Below, piece by piece: positions 1 through 11,661 of a DNA stretch of 64,000 bases. Both the position numbers and the translations under genes were made by a program. Source of the stretch: Cymbidium sinense (lineage: Eukaryota; Streptophyta; Magnoliopsida; Asparagales; Orchidaceae); contig JAKCPB010001447.1 in the NCBI GenBank assembly GCA_021442155.1, positions 91,180 to 155,179 of the forward strand, written 5' to 3'. A model generated the notes under the pieces. That model ran no database searches. It worked only from the letters and a program-made list of their open reading frames with translations, and was not told the DNA's origin. The stretch's first letter is position 1, and each line of letters starts with the position of its first letter.

Positions 1-340
1 GTTTGGGTTTAGGGTCTAGGGTAAAGGGTTTCAAGGTTTAGGATGTTAGGGTTTAGGGATTAGGGTTAGGGTTTAGCGTTTAGAGTTTAGGATTTATTAT
101 TTAGGCTTTACTATTTAGAGTTTTTTGGGTTTAGGGCTTAGGATTTAGGGTTCGCTTAGGGTTTAAGGTTAGTTTATAGTTTATGGTTTAATCTTTAGGG
201 TTTAGGGTTTAGGTTTTTTTTAGGGTTTCGGGTTTAGGGTTTTAGGGTTTAGGCTTTAGGTTTTAGGGTTTAGGGTTAAGGTTTTAGGTTTAGGGTTCAA
301 GTTTTAGTTTAGGGTTTAGGGTTTTTGGTTTTATTTTAAT
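1..340 (+). repeat. Degenerate TTTAGGG tract
   Basis: Plant telomere-type heptamers with many one- and two-base changes (TTTAGAG, TTTAGCG, TTTAAGG). The G-rich strand is the plus strand. The tract leads into the first GRP module. A near copy of the first part of it lies at about 10,960-11,235. No gene is visible. Confidence 0.9.
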
Positions 341-802
341 AGAATAGATTCATATTCAACATTTCTTATTTTCGATTTCACCAACCAAGTAACACATGAA
401 GTTTTCTAAGACACTAGCGACGAGATAGATTAAAATTTACCACGCATAGAGTAAATCAAAATCACTAGATAACTAGAACTGTCTCTACTATAAAGACACA
501 ATTCCATAAGTAGCAGATCGGATTGGTCATTCTTCAATTTCTCGGTTCTATCGAACCACCTCGGCTGTAGCGGGATCCACCATCATTCCCCCGATCTATC
601 TCTCCACCACCACCATGGTTGTGGCCTACGTTGCTCCTCCCGCCTCCATAACCTCCATTACTCTGACCACCACCTTCATACCCACCAGCACCACCAAATC
701 CTCCACCACCATTTTAGATGCGCCACATCCACCATCGTCTCCACCATTAGATCTAGATTGAGCTGGTTGTGGTGATGTTATGTCGTCAAGGTTCTCCTAT
801 TC
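341..802 (-). pseudogene. GRP 3'-exon module, copy 1 (broken)
   Basis: Minus-strand remnant of the 3' end of a plant glycine-rich RNA-binding protein gene. From the high-coordinate end it has the RRM C-terminal stretch (a frameshifted RNLDD...PAQSRS), then Gly codons in GGN runs, then the tail region and 3' UTR. There is no start codon and no RNP1/RNP2 part of the RRM, so only the end of the gene is present. The frame is broken several times near 770-800, so no product is expected. TTTAGGG repeats begin right after base 802. Closest relative in the window is copy 5 (11,236-11,661): both read CTCCTATTC at the junction where most others read CTGCCCATTC. Confidence 0.8.
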
Positions 803-3800
803 TTAGGGTTTAGGTTTAGGTTTAGGTTTATTAGGTTTTAGGGTTTAGGTTTATTTTCTATTTATTTAGTTACTTTAGGTTTAAGTTTAGGGTTTTAATT
901 TTATGGTTTAGGGTTTAGGGTTTAGGGTTACATTTATGGTTTAGGGTTTGGGGTTTAGGGTTTAGGGTTTTAGGGTTTATGTTTTTAGGGTTTAGGGTTT
1001 AGGGTTTAGGGTTTAGGTTTAGGGTTTAGGGTTTAGGGTTTAGGATTTATGGTTTTTTTAAATTAAGTAAATAGATAAGTATAAGTTTATTTAGTTTACT
1101 TAGTTTATTTATTATTTATTTAAGTTTATTTTATTTTTTATTTTTATTTAGGTCTATTTTTTATTTAGTTTAGTTTATTTATTTTAGTTTAGTTTTTTAT
1201 TTTAATTTATTTTTTTATGTTTAGGTTTAGGTTTAGGTTTTAGTTGAGTTTTATTTTTATTTTATTTTTTAGATTTAAGTTTTATTTTTTATTTTTAGGT
1301 GCAAGTTTAAGTTTTTATTTTTATTTTTTTAGGTTTAAGTTTTATGGTTTTATTTTAGGTTTATTTTTAGTTTATTTCATTTTATTTAGTTTAGGTTTAG
1401 GTTTAGGTTTAGTTTATTTTAGGATTAGGTTTCAGTTTTATTTATTTTAGTTTAGGTTTATGTTTATTTTATTTTGTTTATGTTTTTATTTTGAGGTTTA
1501 GGTTTTTTTTAGTTTAGGGTTTAGGTTTTAATTTTTATTTATTTTAGATTTTATTTTAAGGTTTATTTTTTTAGGTTTAGGTTTTATTTAGTTTTTTAAA
1601 TTTTATTTTAGGTTAATTTTATTTTATTATTTTACGTTTAGTTTTTTATTTTATTTAGGTTTTTTATTCTTAGGTTTATTTTATTTTTTAGTTTAGTTTA
1701 GGTTTTTATTTATTTTATTTTAATTTATTTTTATTAATTTATTTTATTTTACTTTTAGGTTTAAGTTTATGTTTTAGTTTATATTTTTATTTTCTTTTAT
1801 TATTTTATTTTATTTAGGTTTAGGTTCTTTTATTTATTTTATTTGGACATTTTATTTAGTTTGGGTTTAGGTGTTTAGATTTTAGGGTTTAGGGTTTAGG
1901 GTTTTAGAGGGTTTTGGTTTTAATTTTAGGGTTTAGGGTTTAGTGTTAGAATTTAGGTTTAGAAACAGGTTTAGTGTTTAGAACTTTAAGATTTAGGGTT
2001 TGGATTAGGGTTTAGGGTTTAGAATTTAGGGTTTAGGCTTAAGTTTAGGTCTAGGTTTAAGGTTTAGGGTTTATGATTTAGTTTGACAGGTTTAAGGTTT
2101 AGTTTTTAGGTTTAAGGTTTAGGTTTAATTAGGTTAGGTTTAGGTTTAGGTTTAGTTTAAGGTTTAATTTATTTAGTTATTTAGGTTTAGGATTGTTTTA
2201 AGTTTAGGTTTAGGGTTTAGTTAGGGTATAGGTTTAGGGTTTATAGTTTATTAGTTTAGGTTTAGCGTTTAGACTTATGGTTTTAAGATTATTTCTTTTA
2301 GGGTTTAGTGTTTAGGATTAGTTTAGGTGTTTAGGTTTCTTTTAGGGTTTAGTGTTTAGGGTTAGGGTTTAGGGTGTAGGGTTTAGGGTTCTGGGTTTAG
2401 AGTTTAGGATTTAGGGTTTAAGGATTTTATATTTAGTTTATTTTTTATTTACTTTATTTTTATTTTTTATTTATTTATTTTTTAGGTTTATTTATTTTTA
2501 TTTTTTATATAGGTTTATTTTTTATTTTATTTTTTTTAGGATTTAGCTTTAAGGTTTTTATTTTAGGTTTATTTTTTAGGCATTATTTTTTTTTAGTTTA
2601 AGTTTAGGTTTATTTTTAGTTTATTTTATATTATTTAGTTTAGGTATAGGTTTAGGTTTTATTTATTTTAGTTTAGTTTATTTTGTTTAGGCTTAGGTTT
2701 ATTTTATTTTATTTCTTTTATTCTTATTTTAGGTTCAGGTTTTTTTTTTTTAGTTTAGGGTTTAGGGTTTAGGGTTTAGGTTTTAATTTTAAGTTTATTT
2801 TTTAGGTTTAGGTTTTTATTTAGTTTTTATTTTATTTTAAGTTTCTTTTATTTTTATTTTACGTTGAATTTTTATTTTATTTAGGTTTTTTTATTGTTAA
2901 GTTAATTTTATTTTTTAATTTAGTTTAGGTTTTTATCTATTTTATTTTAGTTTTTTATTTTATTTTATTTTATTTGTAGGTTTAGGTTTAGGTTTTAGTT
3001 TAAATTTTCATGTTATTTTATTTCATTATTTTATTTAGGTTTAGGTTATTTTATTTTATTTTTATGTTTTATTTAGTTCGGTTTTTTTTTAGGTTTTAGG
3101 TTTTAGAGTTTAGGGTTTAGGATTTAGGATTTTTAGGTTTAGGATTTTAGGGGTTAGAGTTTAGGGTTAGGGTTTAGGGTTTAGTCTTTATTCTTTAGTG
3201 TTTAGGGTTTTTGGGGTTTAGGGTTTAAACTTTAGGGTTTAGGGTTAATGCTTTAGGGTTTAGGGTTTAGGGTTAGTTCAGGGTTTAAGGTTTAGGGTTT
3301 AGGGTTTTAGGATTTAAGGTTTAAGGTTTAGAGTTTCAATTTTAGGGTTAGTTTTAAGGTTTAGAATTTAAGGTTAGGATTTTTCTTTATTTTTTATTTT
3401 TTTAATTAAGTAAACTGGTAGGTTTAGCTATATTTAGTTTCTTTTTCATTTATTTTTATTTATTTTATTTTTTATTTACATTTATGTTTATTTTTATTTT
3501 TATTTAGTTTAGTTTATTTATTTATTTTAGTTTAGGTTCTCTATTTTAGTTTATTTTTTAGGTTTAGGTTTAGGTTTATTTTTTTAGTTTAGTTTTATTT
3601 TTATTTTATTTTTTAGGTTTAGGTTTTATTTTTTTTATTTTAGGTTTAGGTTTAGGTTTTATTTTATTTTCTTAGGTTTAGGTTTATATTTTATTAAGGT
3701 TTATTTTTTAGGTTTTATTTTTTAGTTTAGGTTTAAGTTTATTTTAATTTAATTTTATTTTATTTAGTTTAGGTTTAGCCTATTTTAGGTTTTGGTTTAA

Positions 3801-4456
3801 GTTTTATTTATTTTAGTTTAGTTTATATTAGTTTAGGTTTAGTTTTTTTTTGGGTTTAGGTTTTCTTTTTAGTTAATGGTTTAGGTTTTATTTTATATTT
3901 TTTTTAGGTTTTGATTTTTATGTTTATTATTTAAGTTTAGGTTTTTATTTTATTTTAGGTTTATTTTATTTTTATTTTAGCTTTAGTTTTATTTTAATTA
4001 AGTTTTTTATTTTTTAGGTTTTATTTATTTTATTTTAGACTAATTTTATTTTTTATTTTACTTCCATTTTAGGTTTAGGTTTAGGTTTTAGTTTTAGTTT
4101 ATATTTTATTTCATTTTATTTTATTTATTTTAGTTTAGGGTTTAGTTATTTATTTATTTTTTAAGTTTTATTTTATTTAGGTGTAGGGTTTTAACTTTTT
4201 AGGGTTTAGAGTTTATTTAGGGTTTAGGGTTTAAAGTTTAGAGTTTGGGGTTTGGGGTTTAGGGTTTAAGGTTTTGGGCTTTTTTTGAGTTTAGGGTTTA
4301 GGGTTTAGGCTTTAGGGTTTAGTGTTTAGGCTTTAGGGTTTAGTGTTTAGGTTTTATGGTTTAGGGTTTAGGATTTTTAGGGTTTAGGGTTTAGGTTTTA
4401 GGTTTTTGGTTTAGGGTTGAAGTTTTAGTTTAGGGTTTTTTTTTGGTTTTATTTTA
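803..4456 (+). repeat. TTTAGGG tracts and three T-rich blocks
   Basis: Telomere-like tract 803-1055, T-rich block about 1,075-1,865 (TTTATTT, TTTTA and TTTAGG words), telomere-like 1,865-2,430, T-rich 2,430-3,085, telomere-like 3,086-3,385, T-rich 3,420-4,180, telomere-like 4,180-4,456. The spacer motif AATTAAGTAAACTGGTAGG precedes the third T-rich block (about 3,402-3,420) and a decayed one precedes the first (about 1,059-1,080). Tandem TTTAGGG near 986-1,045 is one of the cleaner tracts. Short plus-strand frames here are repeat translations, not genes. Confidence 0.88.
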
Positions 4457-4888
4457 AGAGAACAAATTGATTCAACATTTCTTCTTTTTGATTTCACCAA
4501 CTAAGTAACACATGAAGTTTTCTAAGACACAAGCGACGAGATAGATCAAAATTTTCCACATAGAGCAAATCAAAAACCCTAGATAATTGAAACTGTCTTT
4601 ACTATAAATACACAATTCCATAAGTGGTCGGTCAGTCGTTCTTCAATTTCTCTAGTTCCTATCAGAACCACCTTGCCCTCTCGAGTAGCGGGTTCCCTCG
4701 ATCTCTCTCTCCGCCACCATCACGATTGTAGCCTACGTTGCTCTTCCCTCCATAACCACCACTACCACCACCTTCATACCCACAAGCACCTCCAAATCCT
4801 CCCCCCTTCTTCGATGTAACTAGCCTCGTCTCCACCATTAGATCTAGGCGCGGTTGATGGAGATGTTATTGTCAAGGTTCTCCCTTTC
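4457..4888 (-). pseudogene. GRP 3'-exon module, copy 2 (broken)
   Basis: Same minus-strand GRP fragment as copy 1: 3' UTR (AACATTTCTTC...AAGTAACACATGAAG on the plus strand), tail region with a TAG where the family has Trp, Gly-rich codons, and a decayed RRM end next to the TTTAGGG junction at 4,889. Compared with better copies it has lost several dozen bases in the Gly-rich part. No open frame spans it, so it is a pseudogene fragment. Confidence 0.78.
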
Positions 4889-6990
4889 TTAGGGTTTAGG
4901 TTTAGGTTTTGGTTTATTAGTTCTTAGGGTTTAGGTTTATTTTTTAATTTATTTAGTTATTTTAGGCTTAGGTTTAGGGTTTAGTTTAGGGTTTAGGGTT
5001 TGGGGTTTAGGGTTTAGGGTTTAGGTTTATGGTTTTATTTATTTTCATTTAGTTTATTTTAATATACATTTAGGTTTAATTTATTTTCTTTATTTTAGGT
5101 TTTAATTTTTTTTAGTTTAGGGTTTAGGTTTAATTTTTATTTCTTTAGGTTTGATTTGTAGGTTTATTTTTTAGGTTTAAGATTTTATTTAGTTTTATTT
5201 TATTTTATTTTAGGATTATTTTATTTTATTTTACATTAAGGTTTTATTTTATTTAGGTTTTATTTTTTAGATTTATTTTATTTTTAGTTTAGATTAGGTT
5301 TTTATTTATTTTATTTTAGTTTAGTTTTTATTTTTTTTATTTTTTATTTTTGGTTTAGGTTTTTATTTTATTTTATTTTTTATTTTATTTAGATTTAAGT
5401 TTATTAGTTTATTTTATTTTTATGTTTTATTTAATTTAGGTTTAGGGTTTCAGGTTTTAAGAGTTTAGGTTTTAGGGTTTTTGGTTTAGGGTTATCTGTT
5501 TTAGTGTTTAGGGTTTGGGGTTTTGGGTTTAGGGTTTTAGGGTTTAGGGTTTAAGGTTTAGGGTCTAGGGTTTTAGGGTTTAGGGTTGAGGGTTTAGGGT
5601 TTAGGGTTGTAGGTTTAGGGTTTAGGGTTAAGTTTAGGGTCATGGTTTTTCTTTAATTTTTTTTAAATTATTTTATTTAGGATTTTGGGTTTAGGGTTTA
5701 GGTTTTTTTATGGTTCAGGGTTTAGGGTTGTAGGATCAGGGTTGTAGGTTTGGTGTTGTAGGTTTAGGGTTTAGGGTTAGTTTTATGCTTTAGGATTTAG
5801 GGTTTAGGGTTTATGATTTAGGGTTTAGTGTTTAGGGTTTAGGGTTTAGGGTTTAAGGTTTAGGGTTTAGGGTTTTTTTATTAAATAAACTGGCAGGTTT
5901 AGGTTTATTTAGTTTATTTAGATTATTTTTTAATTATTTAAGTTTATTTTATTTTATTTTTTTATTTAAGTTTATTTTTATTTATTTAGTTTATTTATTT
6001 AGGTTTTATTTACTTTTTTAAGTTTAGGTTTAGGTTTATGTTTATTTTTTAGTTTAGTTTATTTTTATTTTATATTTTAGGTTTAGGTTTTATTTTTTAT
6101 TTTTAGGTTTAGGTTTAGGTTTTTATTTTATTTTTTTAGGTTTATGTTTTAGGATTTTATTTTAGGTTTATTTTTAGGTTTTATTATTTAGTTAATGTTT
6201 AGGTTTATTTTTTAGTTTATTTTATTTTATTTAGTTTAAGTTTAGGTTTAGGTTTAGTTTATTTTAGGTTTAGGTTGACATTTTACTTATTTTTGTTTAG
6301 GTTTAGGTTTTTTATTTTTATTTTAGGTTTAGGTTTTTTTTTAGGATTATGGTTTTTTTTTATGTTTTTTATTTATTATTTTAGGTTTATTTTAGGTTTT
6401 GCTTATTAGGTTTATATTTTATTAAGTTTATATTTTATTATATTTTAGGTTTATTTTATTTTTAATTTAAGTTTAGTTTTTATGTTATTTAGCTTTTTTA
6501 TTTTTAGGTTTAGTTTAGGTTTTGATTTATTTTATTTTAGTTTAGTTTTTATTTTTTATTTTATTTTCCTTTTGGGTTTAGGTTTTGGTTTAAGTTTAGG
6601 TTTTAGTTTGTGTTTTTACTTTATTTTATTTTCATTCAAGATTTTTTATTTACTTTATTTTTAAGTTTTATTTAGTTTAGCTTTATGTTTTTAGCTTGTT
6701 AGGGTTTAGGGTTTATGGTTAGTTCAGGATTTAGGGTTTCAAGTATAGGGTTTGGGGTTTATAGTTTAGGTTTAGGGTTTAGGGTTTAGGGTTTAGTGTT
6801 TAGGGTTTAGGGTTTAAGTTTTAGGGTGTAAGGTTTAGGGTTTTGGGTTTAAGGTTTTAGGGTTCAGAGTTTAGGGTTTAGTGTTTAGGGTTTAAGGTTT
6901 TTATTTTTTAGGGTTTAGGGTTTAGGTTTTAGGTTTAGGGTTCAAGTTTTAATTTAGGGTTTAAGGTTTTTGGTTTTTAATTTATTTATA
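4889..6990 (+). repeat. TTTAGGG tracts and two T-rich blocks
   Basis: Telomere-like 4,889-5,040, T-rich 5,040-5,430, telomere-like 5,430-5,870, spacer motif (AATAAACTGGCAGG) near 5,882-5,897, T-rich 5,900-6,690, telomere-like 6,700-6,990. No gene is visible; the short frame at 6,482-6,664 is a translation of the T-rich repeat. Confidence 0.88.
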
Positions 6991-7439
6991 ATAGTGAATA
7001 AATATAAATTCAACATTTCTTCTTTTTGATTTCATCAACCAAGTAACACAGTAAGTTTTCTAAGACACAAGCAATGACATGAATTAAAAATGAGCATGAA
7101 TAAAGCAAATAAAAAAAACTAGAATCATCTCTATAATAAAGACAGTTCTATAAGCATCAGATTGGATCCGTCATTCTTCATTTTCTCTAGTTTCCATTAG
7201 AACCACCCCGGCCTCACGAGTAGCGGGATCGACCATCATATCCTCAATCTCTCACTTTGCCACCACAACTATAATCTCCATCGCTCCCCACCTCCTAACC
7301 ACCATTGCTACAACCACCACCTCCATATCCACCAACACCTTTAGATCCCCACTGATTGAGATAGCGCCACCTCAGCCTTAGCCTCCGCCAAATCTATTCT
7401 GTTTGGGTGATGTTCCTATCGTCAAGGTTTTGCCCATTC
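6991..7439 (-). pseudogene. GRP 3'-exon module, copy 3
   Basis: Minus-strand GRP 3' fragment. The RRM end reads NGQNLDDRNITQTE and then hits a stop, so the expected NITVNQAQSR is altered by a small indel. Gly-rich codons (GGN) follow, then the tail and 3' UTR. The junction with TTTAGGG is the standard CCCATTC/TTAGGG at 7,439/7,440. No initiator region is present; the fragment cannot make a GRP. Confidence 0.8.
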
Positions 7440-10211
7440 TTAGGGTTTATGTTGTTTAGGTTTATTTTTTAATTTATTTAGTTGCTTTAGGTTTAGGATT
7501 AGGGTTTGTGGTTTAGGGTTTAGGGTTTAGTGATAGGGTATAGGGTTTAGGGTTTATGGTTTAGTATTAGGGTTTAGAGTTTAGGGTTTAGGGCTTATGG
7601 TTTTAAGATTATTTCTTTTAGGGTTTAGTGTTTAGGGTTAGGGTTTAGGGTGTAGGGTTTAGGGTTACAGGTTTAGAGTTTAGGATTTAGGGTTTAAGGA
7701 TTTTTTAAAAAAAAATTAAATAAACTGGTAGGTTTTGGATTATTTACTATATTTAGTTTATTTTTTATTTAATTTTGTTTACTTTATTTTTTATTTTTAT
7801 ATAGGTTTATTTTTAATTTATTTTAGTTTATTTTTTTAGGTTTATTTATTTTAGTTTATATTTTTTTATTATTATTTTATTTTTTAGGTTTAGCTTTTAT
7901 ATTTTATTTTTAGGTTTAGGTTTAGGTTTTTATTTTATTTTTGAAGATTTAGCTTTGTTTTTATTTTAGGTTTATTTTTAGGCATTATTTTTTAGTTTAA
8001 GTTTAGGTTTATTTTTAGTTTATTTTATATTATTTAGTTTAGGTTTAGGTTTAGGTTTTATTTATTTTAGTTTAGTTTATTTTTGTTTAGGCTTAGGTTT
8101 ATTTTATTTTATTTCTTTTATTCTTATTTTAGGTTCAGGTTTTTTTTTTTTAGTTTAGGGTTTAGGGTTTAGGGTTTAGGTTTTAATTTTAAGTTTATTT
8201 TTTAGGTTTAGATTTTTATTTAGTTTTTATTTTATTTTAAGTTTCTTTTATTTTTCTTTTACGTTGAATTTTTATTTTATTTAGGTTTTTTTATTGTTAA
8301 GTTAATTTTATTTTTTAATTTAGTTTAGGTTTTTATCTATTTTATTTTAGTTTTTTATTTTATTTTATTTTATTTGTAGGTTTTGGTTTAGGTTTTAGTT
8401 TAAATTTTCATGTTATTTTATTTCATTATTTTATTTAGGTTTAGGTTATTTTATTTTATTTTATGTTTTATTTAGTTCAGGTTTAGGTTTTTAGGTTTTA
8501 GAGTTTAGGGTTTAGGTTTAGGATTTTAGGTTTAGGATTTTAGGGGTTAGAGTTTAGGGTTAGGGTTTAGGGTTTAGTCTTTATTCTTTAGTGTTTAGGG
8601 TTTTTAGGGTTTAGGTTTTAAACTTTAGGTTTAGGTTAAACTTTAGTTTAGGGTTTAGGGTTTAGGTTTAAGGTTTTATTTTAGGTTTAGGTTTATGATT
8701 TAGGTCTAGCATTTGTTAGGGTAGTTAAGGTTTAGATTAGATTGGGTTTAGCGTTTAGGGTCAAATGTTTAGATTAGGATTTAGGTTTATGGTTTTAGGT
8801 TTAGGTTTAGTTAGTTTTAGTTGAGGTTTAGTATTTTTTATCGTTTAGGGTTTATGATTGTAGGTTTAGGGTTTATGGTTAGTTTTAGGGATTCAATTTT
8901 CAGGTTTAGGGTTTAGGATTTAGTGCTTAGGGTTTAAGGGTTTTATTTAAAAAGTAAATATACCGATATGTTTAGGTTTATTTAGTTTATTTTATATTTA
9001 TTTTATTTTTTACATTTTAAATTTAATTTAATTTTGGTTAAGTGTTTAGTGTTTAGGGTTTATTATTTATGGTCTAGTTAGGTTATTTTATTTATTTTTA
9101 GGTTTATTTTTTAAAGTTTAAGTTTTATTTAGTTTTATTTTATTTTAGTTGGTTTATTTTTTTTGTAATTTTATTTGGTTTTATTTTATTTAGGTTTTTT
9201 TAATTTTAGGTTTAATTTATATTTTTTTACTTTAGTTTAGGTTTTATTTATTTTATTTTAGTTTAGTTTTTATTTCTATTTTATTTTATTTTTTATGTTT
9301 AAGTTTAGGTTTAGGTTTAGGTTTAGGTTTTAGTTTAGGTTTTATTTTATTTATTTTTTTAAATTTATTTCAATTTTGTATTTTGTATTATTTTATTTTT
9401 AGGTTTAGGATTTTAAGTTTTTTGGTTTTAGGGTTTAGGGTTTAGGGTTTGGATTTAGGGTTTAGAGTTTTAGTTTAGGGTTGTAGGTTTAGAGTTTTGG
9501 GTTAGCTTTAGGGTTTAGGGTTTAGGTTGTGGTTAATTTTATTTTATTTTATTTTTTTGGGGTTTATGTTTATTTTAGTTTATTTTATTGTATTTAGTTT
9601 AAGTTTAGCTTTAGGTTTATTTTATTTTAGGTTTTGGTTTATGTTTTATTTATTTTAGTTTAGGTTTAGGTTTATTTTATTTTTATTTTAGGATTAGGTT
9701 TTATTTTTTATTTATTTTTAGTTTTATTTTTCACATTTAGGTTTTGGTTTAGGTTTATGTTTTTAATTTAGGGTTTAGGTTTATTTATTTTATTTTAGGT
9801 TTATTTTATTTTTATTTTAGGTTTAGTTTTTATTTTATTTAGGAATTTTATTTTTTTAGTTTAGTTTTAATTTTATTTATTTTATTTTAGTTTAGTTTTA
9901 TTTAGTTTAGGTTTAGGTTTAGTTTAATTTAATTTTTTATGTTATTTTATTTTAGTTTAAGTTTTTTATTTATTTTATTTTAAGGTTTTATTTGTTTATA
10001 TTTAGGTTTTAGCTTTTATGGTTTAGGGTTTAGGTTATTTGTTTGGGTTTTAGGATTTAGGATTTAGGGTTTGGGGTTTAGGGTTTTGGGTTTAGGGTTT
10101 ATATTTTTAGGGTTTAGGGTTTTAGGGTTTTAGGCTTTAGGCTTTAGGGTTTAGGGTTTAGAGTTTAGGGTTTTAGGGTTTAGGGTTTAAAGTTTGGGTT
10201 TTTTTTTTTTT
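7440..10211 (+). repeat. TTTAGGG tracts and three T-rich blocks
   Basis: Telomere-like 7,440-7,690, spacer motif (AATTAAATAAACTGGTAGG, near 7,709-7,727), T-rich 7,740-8,470, telomere-like 8,480-8,935, a decayed spacer near 8,945-8,965, T-rich 8,970-9,410, short telomere-like 9,410-9,540, T-rich 9,540-10,010, telomere-like 10,010-10,200. The stretch 7,590-8,650 is a diverged duplicate of 2,265-3,240. No gene is visible. Confidence 0.88.
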
Positions 10212-10550
10212 AATGAATAAATTCAAATTCAACATTTCTTCTTTTGATTTCATCAACCAAGTAAGTTTTTAAGAGACAAATAATGACATAAATCAATAAT
10301 GATCACACATAGAGCAAATCAAGAACCCTATATTAGTCTTTATAAAGACATTATTTAAGTATATTTTCTTTAGTTTAGGTTTATGCCTCTAGAGTGATCC
10401 ACCATCATATCCCCAACCTCTTTGCCACCATGGTTTTGGTATCATTTTAATTATTTACCACCACCTTATTTAGATCCCCACCACCACTACAATTTTTCAC
10501 CTTAGATCTAGAGAGCTTGGTTATGATGTTCTTATCAAGGTTATTTATTC
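10212..10550 (-). pseudogene. GRP 3'-exon module, copy 4 (heavily degraded)
   Basis: The 3' UTR end (10,212-10,330) is recognisable from AACATTTCTTC and the CATCAACCAAGTAA word. The coding part is shortened and patched with TTTAGTTTAGG-like words (about 10,355-10,390), as if repeat sequence replaced part of the module. The upper end reads AAGGTTATTTATTC before the TTTAGG tract, a decayed form of the usual junction. No frame survives. This copy is suspect for conversion with flanking repeat or for assembly error. Confidence 0.65.
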
Positions 10551-11235
10551 TTAGGTTTAGGTTTAGGTCTATTAGGTTTTATGGTTTAGGTTATATTTTT
10601 TAATTTTTTAAGTTTTATTTTAAGATAAATTTTTTTTTTATGTTTAGTTTTTATTTAGTTTTATTTTATTTTATATAAGTTTATGTTATTTTTATTTTAC
10701 TTTTAGTTTTATTTTATTTACATTTTTTTTGTTCTTATATTTTTTTATTTTTAGTTTAGTTTAGGTTTTTATTTATTTTATTTTAGTTTATTATATTTTA
10801 TTTTATGGTTTAAGTTTAGGTTTTAGTTTAGGTTTTATTTATTTTTTTAATTTATTTTATTTATGTTTAGATTTCTTTATTTATTATATTTTTAGGTTTT
10901 ATTTAGTTTAGCTTTAGCTTTTTAGGTTTTAGGGTTTGGGTTTAGGTTAGTGGTTTAGGTTTAGGATGTTAGGGTTTAGGGATTAGGGTTAGGGTTTAGC
11001 GTTTAGAGTTTAGGATTTATTATTTCTTTTATTTAGTTTTGGGTTTAGGGCTTAGGATTTAGGTTTAGGTTTAGGTTAGTTTATAGTTTATGGTTTAATC
11101 TTTAGTTTAGTTTAGGTTTTTTTAGGGTTTTAGTTTAGGTTTAGGGTTTAGGCTTTAGGTTTTAGGTTTAGGTTGGTTTTAGGTTTAGGGTTCAAGTTTT
11201 AGTTTAGGGTTTAGGGTTTTGGTTTTTTTATTTTA
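10551..11235 (+). repeat. T-rich block and TTTAGGG tract
   Basis: T-rich words at 10,551-10,920, then telomere-like heptamers at 10,920-11,225 leading into the next GRP module. The part from about 10,960 is a near copy of the window's first 300 bases, including the unusual GGATGTTAGGG word. No gene is visible. Confidence 0.85.
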
Positions 11236-11661
11236 ATAGAGAATAGATTCATATTCAACATTTCTTCTTTTCGATTTCACCAACCAAGTAACACATGAAG
11301 TTTTCTAAGACACAGATTATTTACCGCATCAAAATCACTAGATAAGTCTCTCTTATAAAGACACAATTCTAAGTAGCGGTGATTGGTCATTCTTCAATTT
11401 CTAGTTCCTATGGAACCAGCCTATTAGTAGCGGGATCCACCATCATTCCCGATCTATCTCTCCACCACCACCATGGTTTGTGGCTCATGCTCCTCCGCCT
11501 CCATAACCTCCATTACTCTGACCACCACCTTCATACCCACCAGCACCACCAAATCCTCCACCACCATTTCGATAACCGCCACATCCACCATCGTCTCCAC
11601 CATTAGATCTAGATTGAGCCTAGTTGACGGTGATGTTATTGTCGTCAAGGTTCTCCTATTC
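11236..11661 (-). pseudogene. GRP 3'-exon module, copy 5
   Basis: Minus-strand GRP fragment. The RRM end reads NLDDNNITVN, then a TAG, then AQSRS: the expected Gln codon (CAG) is TAG. The Gly-rich part follows with CCACCA runs on the plus strand. The frames on both strands at 11,379-11,700 come from this low-complexity Gly-rich DNA and are not independent genes. It pairs with copy 1 as the product of a duplication of about 1.7 kb that also includes the flanking repeats. Confidence 0.8.

Noticed and set aside
1..340. A true chromosome end at the left edge
   Set aside because: The TTTAGGG here is degenerate, runs with the G strand pointing into the window, and is continuous with similar tracts throughout, so it is interstitial sequence, not a terminal telomere.
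1244..1450. Short plus-strand frame rich in Phe, Leu, Gly and Tyr (likewise 6,482-6,664, 30,494-30,688, 32,257-32,460, 47,694-47,936, 53,428-53,625)
   Set aside because: Each lies in a T-rich block and is a direct translation of TTTAGG and TTTATTT words; they resemble membrane proteins only because T-rich codons encode Phe and Leu.
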